Assembly (NCBI GenBank): GCA_965243385.1
Contig: CBDEUV010000002.1
Coordinates: 992,001 to 1,056,000 of the forward strand
Direction: 5' to 3'
Source: JANSYA01 sp965243385
GTDB lineage: Bacteria; Spirochaetota; Leptospiria; Leptospirales; Leptonemataceae
Length of the DNA stretch: 64,000 bases
The translations under genes were made by a program, and so were the position numbers. Position 1 is the stretch's first letter. The number at the start of each line of letters is the position of its first letter. Positions 25,592-34,746 of this stretch are shown piece by piece. The notes beneath the pieces are model-generated. The model was not told the DNA's origin and ran no database searches. It worked only from the letters and a program-made list of their open reading frames with translations.

Positions 25592-26518
25592 CTCGAGGGC
25601 AATCATCTGAAGCTTAACGTGTACGCTCGAAAGCAAATTTTGCAGCGCCGTAATATGTCGCCGCAGTTCCGGATCCTGTTTCTCCAGCGCGCGCGACTGT
25701 AGAGTGCGCACTGTATCGCGTACAAATATCAGATCGCTTTCGCGCGCGACGCGGCGCGTATTGACCAGATATTTAATTTTATTAAATTCGTTTTTGCGAA
25801 AATGAATGCGCAGTAAAAACTCGACGCCGAATTTTTCGACCGCCCGCCCCCAGTCTCCGGAAAGGTCCATGCGTTCCGCTTCCAGGCCGGAAGGCGTATC
25901 GGTAGCGCGCCGCGGATCCCCTTTCGGGGGGTCACCGGCGCCGGACGACGCCTCCGCGCCGGCCGCGGTCGACTCGCCGCGCTCAGAATCGCGCGCCTGC
26001 AGCAACTCCTTCAGGCGCGCTTCTTTCGCCGCGGGTAGATAGTCGTGGCCGCCGCGCCCCATCAACTGGTCGTACTGCTGCAGCATGACCGCCGCATTCA
26101 GCATTCTGCCGATTTGACTGTTGTTGTATTTACGAATGTCCTGCATCATCTCCTGAATAATCAGCGCCGCAGTCCGCCGGCGATAGAACTGGCGTTCATA
26201 GGCGACTTCCAGTCGTTCGAAGATAAATGCCTTGAGTTCGCGCACGACTTCCGCTTCGGCGACGATATAACCCATAACGGCTTCGACCTGCATGCGCGGG
26301 TCGGCTTCCACCAGACGAAACGCGATCAGGTGTCGCGATTCCGCCAGCATATCCAGTACCGATTGCAGGCGACCGCGATCCCGATAGAAGGCCTGATCAA
26401 GCAGCGGGCCCAGGTCCGCGGCCACGGGAATCGGATCTCGATCGCGGCGGGTATTCAGACCGCGAACGACGTCCACGACTTCCCGATACGCCTGTAACTC
26501 TTTAGAATGTGCAGCCAT
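25577..26518 (-). CDS. Conserved-looking hypothetical protein
   Basis: A 313-residue soluble, helix-rich protein that I do not recognise. There is no signal peptide or membrane segment. An N-terminal helical domain (about 1-170) contains RKYNNSQIGRMLNAAVML. A low-complexity Ala/Gly/Glu linker (about 185-225) leads to a C-terminal domain starting around GDWGRAVEKFGVEFLLRIHF. ATG at 26518 is chosen; a GTG at 26596 would add 26 poorly coding residues. It ends in a repetitive ERERE, part of a tandem 3'-end duplication. Confidence 0.7.
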   Translation of the reverse strand: MAAHSKELQAYREVVDVVRGLNTRRDRDPIPVAADLGPLLDQAFYRDRGRLQSVLDMLAESRHLIAFRLVEADPRMQVEAVMGYIVAEAEVVRELKAFIFERLEVAYERQFYRRRTAALIIQEMMQDIRKYNNSQIGRMLNAAVMLQQYDQLMGRGGHDYLPAAKEARLKELLQARDSERGESTAAGAEASSGAGDPPKGDPRRATDTPSGLEAERMDLSGDWGRAVEKFGVEFLLRIHFRKNEFNKIKYLVNTRRVARESDLIFVRDTVRTLQSRALEKQDPELRRHITALQNLLSSVHVKLQMIALERERE

Positions 26519-26723
26519 GCTCTTAGAGGCCCAAACGCGATGCGGTCGCGAGGTCTCCGCAGTCCTCTCGAAAAGCCGGTGAAACTCCGTCGACACTCCA
26601 ATCGAGGCCGCAGCCTCTGGATTCTCCAGTCGGCGACCGCTCTGTCAATCAATCAAATTTCCGGCGGCGGGAATTCGAAAAAAGCTCTGGCGTTTCCAGC
26701 AAACCAGGCGTTCCTTCGACGAG

Positions 26724-27422
26724 ATGCCGCACTCGCAAGCGAATCCCCCGGCGACGAAGTTGCGCGCAGTTATCTTCGACGCCGAAGGCGTGGTGATCGA
26801 CACCGAAGGCCTGTGGGATGAGAGCCAGCGCATGCTGCTCGCCCGCCGCGGCATAGCCTACGAACGCGAACGCATCAAACATCTGCTGGCCGGCCGATCG
26901 CTCCTGGACGGCGCGCAGATCCTTCGCGAAGAATACCGACTGCCGGAAAGCGCCGCGGAAATCGCGGTCGAACGCCGGAACCTGGCCCGGGAGTTGTTCT
27001 CGCAGACCGTTGGTTTCGTTCCGGGTTTTCAGGAATTTTTCGAAGGCGTTCAAGCGGCGGGTGTTCCATGCTGTATTGCCACGTCCATGGAACCCGGGCT
27101 CTTTGCAGCCGTCGACGCGCGTCTCAAGCTGAACGAATACTTCGGGCGACGAATTTATTTTACGAGCGACGTCGACGGACGCGCCAAACCGGATCCCGCC
27201 CTGTTTTTGTTTGCGGCCCAGAAACTGAATTGCGTGCCCGGCGAATGCCTGGTCATTGAAGACAGTCCACACGGGGTTGCCGCAGCGAACGCCGCCGGTA
27301 TGCGCTGCGTCGCTCTGACGACGACCTTCGAGGCGAAGTTGCTCGGACAGGCCGATTGGATTTGCGAGAGCTTCGAACAAATCCAGCAAATCGATGCGCT
27401 TCAAAAGATGTCTGCAGACTGA
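26724..27422 (+). CDS. HAD-superfamily hydrolase, beta-phosphoglucomutase-like
   Basis: A 232-residue phosphatase/mutase of the subclass IA cap type. Motif I is FDAEGVVIDTE with nucleophile Asp19; the usual second Asp of DxD is Glu21. Motif II lies in CIATSM, motif III is the lysine in GRAKPDP, and motif IV is CLVIEDSPHGVAAANAAGM. The substrate is likely a phosphorylated sugar or small metabolite, but this is not determined. It is convergent with the acyltransferase gene, 12 bases between stops. Confidence 0.82.
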   Translation: MPHSQANPPATKLRAVIFDAEGVVIDTEGLWDESQRMLLARRGIAYERERIKHLLAGRSLLDGAQILREEYRLPESAAEIAVERRNLARELFSQTVGFVPGFQEFFEGVQAAGVPCCIATSMEPGLFAAVDARLKLNEYFGRRIYFTSDVDGRAKPDPALFLFAAQKLNCVPGECLVIEDSPHGVAAANAAGMRCVALTTTFEAKLLGQADWICESFEQIQQIDALQKMSAD

Positions 27423-27434
27423 AGAACCGCAGAC

Positions 27435-28382
27435 TCAGGCGCCGGCCGGGCTGGCGCCAGGCTCCGGCGCTTCCTGCGCCTCGAGAGCGGCTTGCATCTC
27501 CGGTGGTTTCGTTTTCCAGCGACGGTGCACCCAGAAGTACTGTTCGGGATAGGCGCGGATGTCTTTTTCCAGCGCGCGCACCCAGACTTCGGTATAATGA
27601 CGCAGGGCTTCTTCGCGATCTTTGAATTTCTTCAGGTCGATCATGCCCAGATCCTGGATGCGCAAATGGACCTTCTTATCCGCGCCGTGCACCGCGCTGT
27701 AAAACAGCATGCCCGAACCGGAGATGCCGGCCATCAACGCCGGCCCGCGAAACGTCGCCGCCGGGCGATTCATAAAATCCACGAAGATGCCTGAGCCACC
27801 TGCGTTTTGATCCGAAACGAATCCCACGCGACCGCCCTTGCGCAGATAACGAATCGCCTGCTGGGAATCGGCCACTTCAAAAAGCTCGATCCCGCTCGAT
27901 TCGCGCAAATTCTTGTACCAGCGGTCGACCCAGGGGTTGCTGAATTTTTTATAGATGCCGCCCCCGTTTAAGACGCGGCCGGTGTACTGGACCAATAGTT
28001 CCCAGGTGCCGAGATGTCCGCAGTTGCAGATCACGCCGGTGCCGCGCGCGAAAGCCGCTTCTTCCGCTTCGCGCGAGCCGGGATCGTAAACGCAGTGCTT
28101 CTCGTAAAACTCTTTGGTCATGCGCGGCCCGTAAAAGGAATCCGCGAGCAGCAGACCCATGTGCCGCCAGTTTTTCTTAACGAGATCCTGAACCCAGGCT
28201 TCGTCTTGCTCGGGAAAGGCGTGGCGAATATTCTCGGCGGCGATACGCTTCCACTTCCCGGCCAGCGGAGAAAGCATAGCCGCTATACATTTGCCGTACG
28301 CCAGACAGGCGCGGTAAGGCAGAATCTTAAAAGGCAGCGAAAACCAGACGATCGCCGCATAAGCGAGAAAATTTCCAACCAT
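27435..28382 (-). CDS. Lysophospholipid/lipid A acyltransferase (LpxL/HtrB family)
   Basis: Inner-membrane acyltransferase of the lauroyl/myristoyl transferase family that adds secondary acyl chains to lipid A or a related lipid. At 315 residues it has an N-terminal membrane anchor, the AENIRHAFPE segment, the catalytic H-x4-E motif in CGHLGTWELL, and VGFVSDQNAGGSGIFVDFM. The C-terminus has YFWVHRRWKTKPPE. The start at ATG 28382 is preferred over a TTG twelve bases upstream. It indicates a diderm envelope with lipid A-like lipid. Confidence 0.83.
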   Translation of the reverse strand: MVGNFLAYAAIVWFSLPFKILPYRACLAYGKCIAAMLSPLAGKWKRIAAENIRHAFPEQDEAWVQDLVKKNWRHMGLLLADSFYGPRMTKEFYEKHCVYDPGSREAEEAAFARGTGVICNCGHLGTWELLVQYTGRVLNGGGIYKKFSNPWVDRWYKNLRESSGIELFEVADSQQAIRYLRKGGRVGFVSDQNAGGSGIFVDFMNRPAATFRGPALMAGISGSGMLFYSAVHGADKKVHLRIQDLGMIDLKKFKDREEALRHYTEVWVRALEKDIRAYPEQYFWVHRRWKTKPPEMQAALEAQEAPEPGASPAGA

Positions 28383-28454
28383 AAACGGACACAATGAGGC
28401 AAGGAAATCTGTTGTCGACCAGGATTGCGGCCGACCGGGATTGCTGTAGAAGCT

Positions 28455-29723
28455 TCAACGGCAGCCGAGCCCGTCCAGATCGCCCAGGGCCAGACCGGCC
28501 GAAGGGGTGCTGTCCGCGCTGGCACTTGCGGTAGTGAACGCCGTCGCGGTGCCGTCGTTCCAGTAAATGCGATCCGGCTCGGCGCCCTGGTTGGCGGCGT
28601 AAGCGTCCAGATCCCCGTCTCCGTCCATATCGCCGAGGGCGACCCGCACCGTGGTGTCGGTCCCCGGGGCGGCCGGAGCGGATGCGAATGCCGTGCCCGT
28701 TCCGTCGTTGAGATAGACGACATTCGCCGCTCCGACGACGGCGGAGAAAACGTCCAGATCCCCGTCGCGATCCAGGTCTCCCAGCGCCACGCCTCCCGAA
28801 GGATCGGTTGCGACGCTGGCATCGCTCACGCTATACACGGCGCCGCTCCCATCGTTTAAATATATCTGATCGGCCTGATTGTTATTCGAAACGAAGGCGT
28901 CCAGATCCCCGTCGCCGTCCAGGTCCCCCAGGACCACGCCCGTGCTGTCCCGGGTGCCGCCGCTTACGGCGCTGATCGCATACGAGACGCCGCCGCCGTT
29001 ATTCAGAAAAACCTGGTTCGCCAGCCCGAAATTCGCGACGAACGCGTCGAGATCGCCGTCGCCGTCCAGATCTCCCAGCGCGGCGGCCTCGGAGCCCTGA
29101 GGTGTGGCTTCGACAACGGAACTGGCGAAGGTGCCCGCGCCGCTATTCAGATAAACACGATTCAGATCGCCGAAACTATTCGCGGCGAAGGCGTCCAGAT
29201 CTCCGTCTCCGTCCAGGTCTCCCAACGGCGCGGCGCTCGTGGATTGATTCACGGCGTCCGCGTCGGAAACGGCGAAGGCGATGCCGGTGCCGTCGTTGAG
29301 ATAGACCCGGTTGCGTTCCCCGAAGGTATTGCCCACGAAGGCGTCAATAACGCCGTCCCCGTTCAAATCGCCCAGGGCCGCGGAGAAACCGCTATCGGCA
29401 AGCGGATCGGCGTCGACGCCGGCCGGCAATCCGCCGGAACCGTTGTTGAGATACACCCGGTTCCGGGCGCCGAAATTGCCGATGAAGACGTCCGGACAGG
29501 CGGCCTGCCCGGATTGCGACCCAACTGCGAAACCGCCGAAAGCGGCCAGAACCAGCGCGGGAAAGCTATCGCCAATCGAAGATTCCTGTCCGCCGGCTCC
29601 GGTGAGGGCCTCGTAGCCCACGAGCGGATGCGTGGAACAGGCCGTCGCCAGAAGCAGCGGCAGGCCGCATTGCAATAGCGGGCGGCGGGAAAGCGGGAAA
29701 GATGATGTAGCGGACAGAAGCAT
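28455..29723 (-). CDS. FG-GAP/VCBS-repeat lipoprotein
   Basis: A 422-residue exported lipoprotein. The N-terminus has a signal ending in a lipobox-like LATACS (Cys29). The rest is about seven repeats of 45-48 residues. Each has LGDLDGDGDLDAF (calcium-binding DxDxDG loop) followed by a segment ending in VYLNDG, as in integrin-type beta-propellers. The last repeat stops abruptly at LGDLDGLGCR. AGGAG lies eight bases before the ATG. A surface-exposed or binding role is plausible from family knowledge; the partner is unknown. Confidence 0.85.
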   Translation of the reverse strand: MLLSATSSFPLSRRPLLQCGLPLLLATACSTHPLVGYEALTGAGGQESSIGDSFPALVLAAFGGFAVGSQSGQAACPDVFIGNFGARNRVYLNNGSGGLPAGVDADPLADSGFSAALGDLNGDGVIDAFVGNTFGERNRVYLNDGTGIAFAVSDADAVNQSTSAAPLGDLDGDGDLDAFAANSFGDLNRVYLNSGAGTFASSVVEATPQGSEAAALGDLDGDGDLDAFVANFGLANQVFLNNGGGVSYAISAVSGGTRDSTGVVLGDLDGDGDLDAFVSNNNQADQIYLNDGSGAVYSVSDASVATDPSGGVALGDLDRDGDLDVFSAVVGAANVVYLNDGTGTAFASAPAAPGTDTTVRVALGDMDGDGDLDAYAANQGAEPDRIYWNDGTATAFTTASASADSTPSAGLALGDLDGLGCR

Positions 29724-29849
29724 GCGGTCGTCTCCTGTCTGAATACAGTCGAGGACCGGCGAGCTTGCCGTTTTCAGAGAAAAAAATTCGGTTTTCGCGG
29801 CCGAAACATTCGCAGGCGGCGCGAGCCCGTATGCACGCGAAGCATACGA

Positions 29850-30500
29850 TCAATCAGAAATTTGCGACTCCCCGCTCTGGCGCTCCATCAAGCGCCGCAC
29901 CAGATCCTGGTACTTCTCGACTTCACCCTGGAGAATCTGAAACCTACGCGCGATATAACCCGTATACAGGCCGACCACCCAGAACACCGCCACTTTCAAT
30001 ATCTCGCCCTGAATATTCGGCACGACCAGGTCCGGATAGTACTGATAGGCCAGCACCGCCACGTAGCAGAGATTGAAGGTGAACGCCCCCGCGAGGGCCA
30101 GGCGCATTCCGTAGCGCAGGCTGTTGGAAATGATTACGATAAAATAAACGACGAAGAAGATGCTGCGGTCCCCGCCGGTCGGCAAGAGCACCAGGGAGAT
30201 GGCGATAAAGTCCACGATCATGCTGAGGTATTTGAGTCCGGCCCGCATGGCCATACGACCGCGCGCCACCGCCGCCAGATACAGAGTGAAGATCAGATTC
30301 GCGGTGGCCAGGAAGACCGTAAGCCCGACGATGTAGCTCAGATTAAAAAGATGCGTGGAACCGATCTCTTCCCCCTGCCCGGTCTGGAGAATATAATACA
30401 GATAACCCGCGATCAATACCATCAGGAGCCAGCGCACGTTGACTTTGTTGCGTTCGTTTTTCAGTTCCCAGGCGGCTTTTTCCGGTCGCATGCGCTGCAT
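29850..30500 (-). CDS. Six-helix integral membrane protein
   Basis: A 216-residue protein with about six transmembrane helices (first WLLMVLIAGYLYYIL, last VFWVVGLYTGYIARRF). A short cytoplasmic coiled tail follows (LQGEVEKYQDLVRRLMERQ). The layout resembles the membrane sensor half of cyclases or histidine kinases, but no output domain follows before the stop. The ATG at 30500 is chosen over a TTG at 30527. Divergent from gpmI with about 140 bases between starts. Function unknown. Confidence 0.65.
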   Translation of the reverse strand: MQRMRPEKAAWELKNERNKVNVRWLLMVLIAGYLYYILQTGQGEEIGSTHLFNLSYIVGLTVFLATANLIFTLYLAAVARGRMAMRAGLKYLSMIVDFIAISLVLLPTGGDRSIFFVVYFIVIISNSLRYGMRLALAGAFTFNLCYVAVLAYQYYPDLVVPNIQGEILKVAVFWVVGLYTGYIARRFQILQGEVEKYQDLVRRLMERQSGESQISD

Positions 30501-30643
30501 GGCGACACCGAACCAGGCCCGGGTCAAACGCTTTTCGGCGACGGAAATTCCGGCGGGCTCCCCCCGCGATCGCGTCGGCCGACGGGCCGATTTGCCGGTG
30601 ATTTGCTTGCCCGTGCGGGCGGTCTCTCGAATCTGAACCCCGT

Positions 30644-32371
30644 ATGCATTCTTTCGTCCTTCCTCACACCAGCGACGGAGTCGGCGGTCCGGTCCTCCTG
30701 GTGATTCTCGACGGCGTCGGCCTGTACCGCGGCCAGGCCGAAGGTTATCCCGGCAACGCTCTCGATCTGGCGAAGGCTCCGGTGCTGAAAGAATTGATCG
30801 CGCAGGGACCGGTGACGACGCAACTCAGAGCCCACGGCACCGCGGTCGGTATGCCCTCCGACGACGATATGGGCAACTCCGAAGTCGGCCATAACGCGAT
30901 GGGCGCGGGACGCATCTTCGACCAGGGCGCGAAGCTTGTGGCCGGCGCAATCCAATCCGGTCAATTGTTCCAGAGCGCCGAGTGGCTGCGCCTGATCGGC
31001 CGCCGCGATGAGCCGGGCCTGGCGCTGCAAGCGCGCGAAGCAGACGGCGAAAAGCGCACGCTGCATTTCCTGGGCCTGCTTTCGGACGGCAATGTGCACA
31101 GCCACATCGATCATCTGCTGGCCATGCTGGACGAAAGCGCGCGTCAGGGCGTCTCGAAAGTCCGGGTGCACATCCTGCTCGACGGACGCGACGTTCCCGA
31201 AACCAGCGCCCTGCAATACGTAACTCAACTTGAGAATAAGCTAAGCGAGATCAACGCGGGCGGCCTGGATTACGCGATCGCTTCCGGCGGCGGACGTATG
31301 CGCATCACGATGGACCGCTACGAAGCCGACTGGCCCATGATCGAACGGGGCTGGCAAACCCACGTGGCGGGCGAAGGGCCGCTCTTTCCAAACGCGACCG
31401 CGGCGATCGAAGCGTTGCGGGCTGCAACCCCCGGGGTCATCGACCAGGATCTGCCGCCCTTCGTCATTCACGACCCCGCAGACGCGGCGAAAGCGACCGG
31501 CAAGATCGTCGACGACGACGTCGTGATCTTTTTTAATTTTCGCGGAGACCGGGCCATCGAAATCTGTCAGGCCTTCACCGCCCCGGAATCGGATTTCCCG
31601 CATTTCAAACGCGAGCCGAATAGTAAGACCCACTTCGCGGGCGTCATGGAGTACGACGGCGACCTGCACGTTCCGCCGCACTATCTCGTGCCGCCCCCGG
31701 CCATCGACCGAACGCTCAGCGAATACCTCGTACACAACGACATCAAGCAGTACGCGCTCTCGGAGACGCAGAAGTACGGGCACGTAACCTTCTTCTGGAA
31801 CGGCAACAACTCCGAGAAATTCGAACCGGCCTTAGAGGACTGGGTCGAGATCCCCTCCGACGTGGTTTCCTTCGATCAGGCCCCGAATATGAAGGCGCGC
31901 GAAATCACCGACGCGCTGATCAAAGCCATGGAATCCGAACAATATCGCTTTTTGCGCATCAACCTGGCGAACGGCGATATGGTCGGTCACACGGGAGTGC
32001 TGCCCGCCGCGGTACAGGCGGTCGAATGCCTGGACGAATGCGTCGCCAGGATCGTAAATAAAGCGACCGAGCTCGGCGTGACAGTGATCATCACCGCCGA
32101 CCACGGCAACTGCGACCAGATGATCGAACTGGACAAAAAAGGCGAAGCGAAACGGGCGAAAGACGGATCATACGTTTCCAAAACCAGCCATACGCTCAAC
32201 CCGGTTCCGTTTATCCTGACCGGCCGCGCCGCGGATCAATACAAAGTAAATCCGGACGCGGGCGGCGTGGGTCTGGGCAATATCGCGGCGACGGTTTTGT
32301 ATCTGCTGGGGCTGGAAGCGCCCGAAGACTATCTGCCGAGCGTCGTCGTGCGCAAATCGCCCGCGGGTTAA
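30644..32371 (+). CDS. gpmI: 2,3-bisphosphoglycerate-independent phosphoglycerate mutase
   Basis: Glycolytic enzyme interconverting 3- and 2-phosphoglycerate through a phosphoserine. Key motifs: LVILDGVGLY metal site, DDMGNSEVGHNAMGAGR with the nucleophile serine at about residue 79, LLDGRDVPETSA, FFNFRGDRAIEICQ, and the C-terminal metal site VIITADHGNCDQM. At 575 residues it is longer than typical bacterial GpmI (about 510) and closer in length to the long form seen in plants and trypanosomatids. It overlaps the convergent SDR gene by four bases. Confidence 0.93.
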   Translation: MHSFVLPHTSDGVGGPVLLVILDGVGLYRGQAEGYPGNALDLAKAPVLKELIAQGPVTTQLRAHGTAVGMPSDDDMGNSEVGHNAMGAGRIFDQGAKLVAGAIQSGQLFQSAEWLRLIGRRDEPGLALQAREADGEKRTLHFLGLLSDGNVHSHIDHLLAMLDESARQGVSKVRVHILLDGRDVPETSALQYVTQLENKLSEINAGGLDYAIASGGGRMRITMDRYEADWPMIERGWQTHVAGEGPLFPNATAAIEALRAATPGVIDQDLPPFVIHDPADAAKATGKIVDDDVVIFFNFRGDRAIEICQAFTAPESDFPHFKREPNSKTHFAGVMEYDGDLHVPPHYLVPPPAIDRTLSEYLVHNDIKQYALSETQKYGHVTFFWNGNNSEKFEPALEDWVEIPSDVVSFDQAPNMKAREITDALIKAMESEQYRFLRINLANGDMVGHTGVLPAAVQAVECLDECVARIVNKATELGVTVIITADHGNCDQMIELDKKGEAKRAKDGSYVSKTSHTLNPVPFILTGRAADQYKVNPDAGGVGLGNIAATVLYLLGLEAPEDYLPSVVVRKSPAG

Positions 32372-33228
32372 CGGCCTTTCGCGCGATTGCGCAACATCGT
32401 TTCGCCGAACCACTTCTGAACCGCCAGCGGTGAGAGGCGCGGCGCCAGTGCGTGCGTCAGTATATTCAAGAATCCGGGAATGTACTCTTGCTTTCCGTTT
32501 ACATAAGCCCGCACGCAGCGCTCGGCCATTCGTTCCGCTTTCGCCCGCGGATTGATCCGAAACCAGAGAATGCTCGCCGGCACAGAGTCGATCATCGTCG
32601 TTTCAGTGAAAGGCGGATAGGCCGAATAGATGCGCACGTCCGGCCCGGCGCCCGCAGCCGACGATCGCGCCGACCGGACCGCGCCAAGCTCCGCGTTAAT
32701 CGCCGCGCTCAGTTGCAATAAGAACGCTTTGCTCGCTCCGTATGTTGCGAGATAGGGCGTGGGCTGATACGCGCTGCCGGAGACGATGTTCAGAATTCGA
32801 CCGCGACCCGCCGCCAGGGCGTCGGCCAGATAGAATCGACTCAGAAGCAACGGCGCCAGATCGTTGACCAGCACCTGGTGTCGCAGACGCTCCGGATCGA
32901 TCTCCCAGAACCGGCCGTAACTCAAGAGACCCGCGTTGTTTACCAACAGGTCCGGAGGCGCATTTCGCAGCGCCGCCTTCGCGCGGTTATAGAGGTCTCG
33001 CGGACCGGAAGGCGCGCTTAAATCGCCGGTGATCGTGTAGCAGACAGCTCCGAATTCGCTCTGCAATTCGGTCGCGAGCAGCGCGAGTTCGTCCGAGCGC
33101 GAGGCATGATCGCACAACACGAGTCGATCGGCCTTACGTCGCGCGAAGGCCCGGGCAAGATAGACTCCCAGGCCGCCGGTCGCTCCGGTAAGCAGGACGC
33201 TCTGCTCGTTCAGTATGTTCGCGGCCAT
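32368..33228 (-). CDS. Short-chain dehydrogenase/reductase
   Basis: A 286-residue SDR. The nucleotide-binding motif TGATGGLGVYLARAF is at about 15-29, followed by VNNAGLLSYG. The catalytic Ser in IVSGSAYQP and the YGASK motif (Tyr and Lys) are present. The C-terminal part (about 215-286) contains RAKAERMAERCVRAY and resembles SDRs that act on lipids or sterols, but the substrate is unknown. Tail-to-tail with gpmI, four-base overlap. Confidence 0.85.
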   Translation of the reverse strand: MAANILNEQSVLLTGATGGLGVYLARAFARRKADRLVLCDHASRSDELALLATELQSEFGAVCYTITGDLSAPSGPRDLYNRAKAALRNAPPDLLVNNAGLLSYGRFWEIDPERLRHQVLVNDLAPLLLSRFYLADALAAGRGRILNIVSGSAYQPTPYLATYGASKAFLLQLSAAINAELGAVRSARSSAAGAGPDVRIYSAYPPFTETTMIDSVPASILWFRINPRAKAERMAERCVRAYVNGKQEYIPGFLNILTHALAPRLSPLAVQKWFGETMLRNRAKGR

Positions 33229-33329
33229 ATCGCTTCGCCTTTATACCAGCCTGCCAGTCCTCTGAAGCGTCGGAAGCGCCTGACGCGAACCCGGGCGCGC
33301 GAAGCGAACCACGGCGCAGCGCTGGCGGA

Positions 33330-34475
33330 TTAATTGCGAGCGGGTTCCGATACGAAAGCGTTGTAACCTTCGGCGCTCAGACGCGCTTTAAGCTGCTCGG
33401 CTTCGTAACGCGAATCGAAGGCGCCGATTTTTACGGCGAACATTCCGTCCCGACGCACGACCTTCATGGGATGGCCATAATGCTTCAGATACCGCTCCAG
33501 GCTACGGGCGTTTTTCAGATCCGAGAAAGCGCCTACCTGTAAAGAATAGTCGCGACTCGCGCCGTCTTCTTCCACGTCGGACGCGTTGAGATCGACTTCG
33601 TCGCTGCCCATGGCCGCCGCCTGGCCGTCTTCGTCAAAAAATCGTTTCGTAGCGCCTTCGGACTCGGCTTTGCCTTTACCCAGGCGCACGACGCGGATGC
33701 CCACGGTCGTCAGCCCCTGCTCTTTATAACCCAGAGTTTCCGCGCCGTATTCGCTCATATCGAGCACGCGGCCTTTCACGAAGGGCCCGCGGTCGTTGAT
33801 TGTAACCAGAACTTCGCGATTGTTCTCCAGATTGCGCACCAACACGATGCTTCCCAGCGGGATCTTTTTGTGCGCGGCCGTCAGTTTGCGGCTATCGAAG
33901 ATTTCGCCGTTCGCCGTGGGTTTGCCGTTGAAATCGCGGCCGTACCACGAGGCCGTGCCGACCTCGTTGAAATCGCCGCCTTCCGGCGGACTGTAGTCGC
34001 CCGCGCCGTTCGTATCGGTGGCGGCGTCAGCGGTTTCGCTTTCGGGCTGCTTCGCCGGTTGATTCGAATCAAAATAGCTTTCGTTCGTCGTGACCGGCGT
34101 CGGCTCCGGCTGCGTATCGGCGACCGTCGTATCGGTGGCTTCGCACGGACAGTCGTCGCCCGTTTTCGCGGCCACTTCGGTCACGCCTTCGGTTTCGGGC
34201 GCGCCGTCCTGAAAGGCGTCGTCCTGGGCGGATAGATCGTTGAAAAAGCTCGCTTCCGGATCGTCCGCGCGGGTCGCATAGCTCTCTTCCGGCAGTCCGC
34301 CCTGCGAACCGCCGGTCTGAATATTCGTCGTGGCGCAGGCCGGTGCGAGCAGCATGAAAAATAGCACAGGCAGGCCGATCAGCAGGCGCGACGCGGAGCG
34401 GCTTCCGACGGCTTCGCCGGTAACTGCTCCATCGCTATCCCGAAAATGACCAACAGTTTCGGTTCTGTGTTTCAT
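33330..34475 (-). CDS. rlpA: RlpA-like septal lytic transglycosylase with SPOR domain, lipoprotein
   Basis: Lipoprotein of the RlpA family, which cleaves peptide-stripped glycan at the septum or cell pole. The signal is followed by a lipobox (APACAT). A long acidic, Thr/Asp-rich linker (about 55-170) precedes the double-psi beta-barrel domain: GTASWYGRDFNGKPTANGE, then ITINDRGPF-like VTINDRGPFVKGRVLDMS. A C-terminal SPOR domain (about 300-381: YSLQVGAFSDLKNARSLERY) binds denuded peptidoglycan. The ATG at 34475 is selected over upstream ATGs because it leaves a compact signal peptide; 381 residues. Confidence 0.87.
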   Translation of the reverse strand: MKHRTETVGHFRDSDGAVTGEAVGSRSASRLLIGLPVLFFMLLAPACATTNIQTGGSQGGLPEESYATRADDPEASFFNDLSAQDDAFQDGAPETEGVTEVAAKTGDDCPCEATDTTVADTQPEPTPVTTNESYFDSNQPAKQPESETADAATDTNGAGDYSPPEGGDFNEVGTASWYGRDFNGKPTANGEIFDSRKLTAAHKKIPLGSIVLVRNLENNREVLVTINDRGPFVKGRVLDMSEYGAETLGYKEQGLTTVGIRVVRLGKGKAESEGATKRFFDEDGQAAAMGSDEVDLNASDVEEDGASRDYSLQVGAFSDLKNARSLERYLKHYGHPMKVVRRDGMFAVKIGAFDSRYEAEQLKARLSAEGYNAFVSEPARN

Positions 34476-34541
34476 AAAATGCCCCATATTTCTGCTCTGC
34501 CTGATATAGAAAAACCAGCGGAATCGCGCGAAATCGTCCAA

Positions 34542-34746
34542 AGCGAGCGAAATCGTGCGAATTCTGGCCTCTCCTTATTGAATATCGGACGATGCGGCCG
34601 GGGCTTTGAAAATTTTTTGTCTGTAGAGATCGGAGAAAGCGACGCGGAGCGCTCAAGCGTGACCGCGGAACCCACGGGCTGTGCGAAGCCCCCGGGCCGC
34701 CTTCAAAAAAGCTTGTGAAATCGGAGGACCGCTTCAGGCTCCGGCC
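34542..34746. promoter_or_regulatory. Divergent intergenic region between rlpA and the molybdopterin oxidoreductase
   Basis: About 200 bases separate the two divergent starts and should contain both promoters. It holds an AT-rich patch (TTGAAAATTTTTTG around 34606-34620). No convincing -35/-10 pair could be placed. GGAGG at 34723-34727 is too far (19 bases) from the ATG at 34747 to be a normal ribosome-binding site. Confidence 0.4.
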
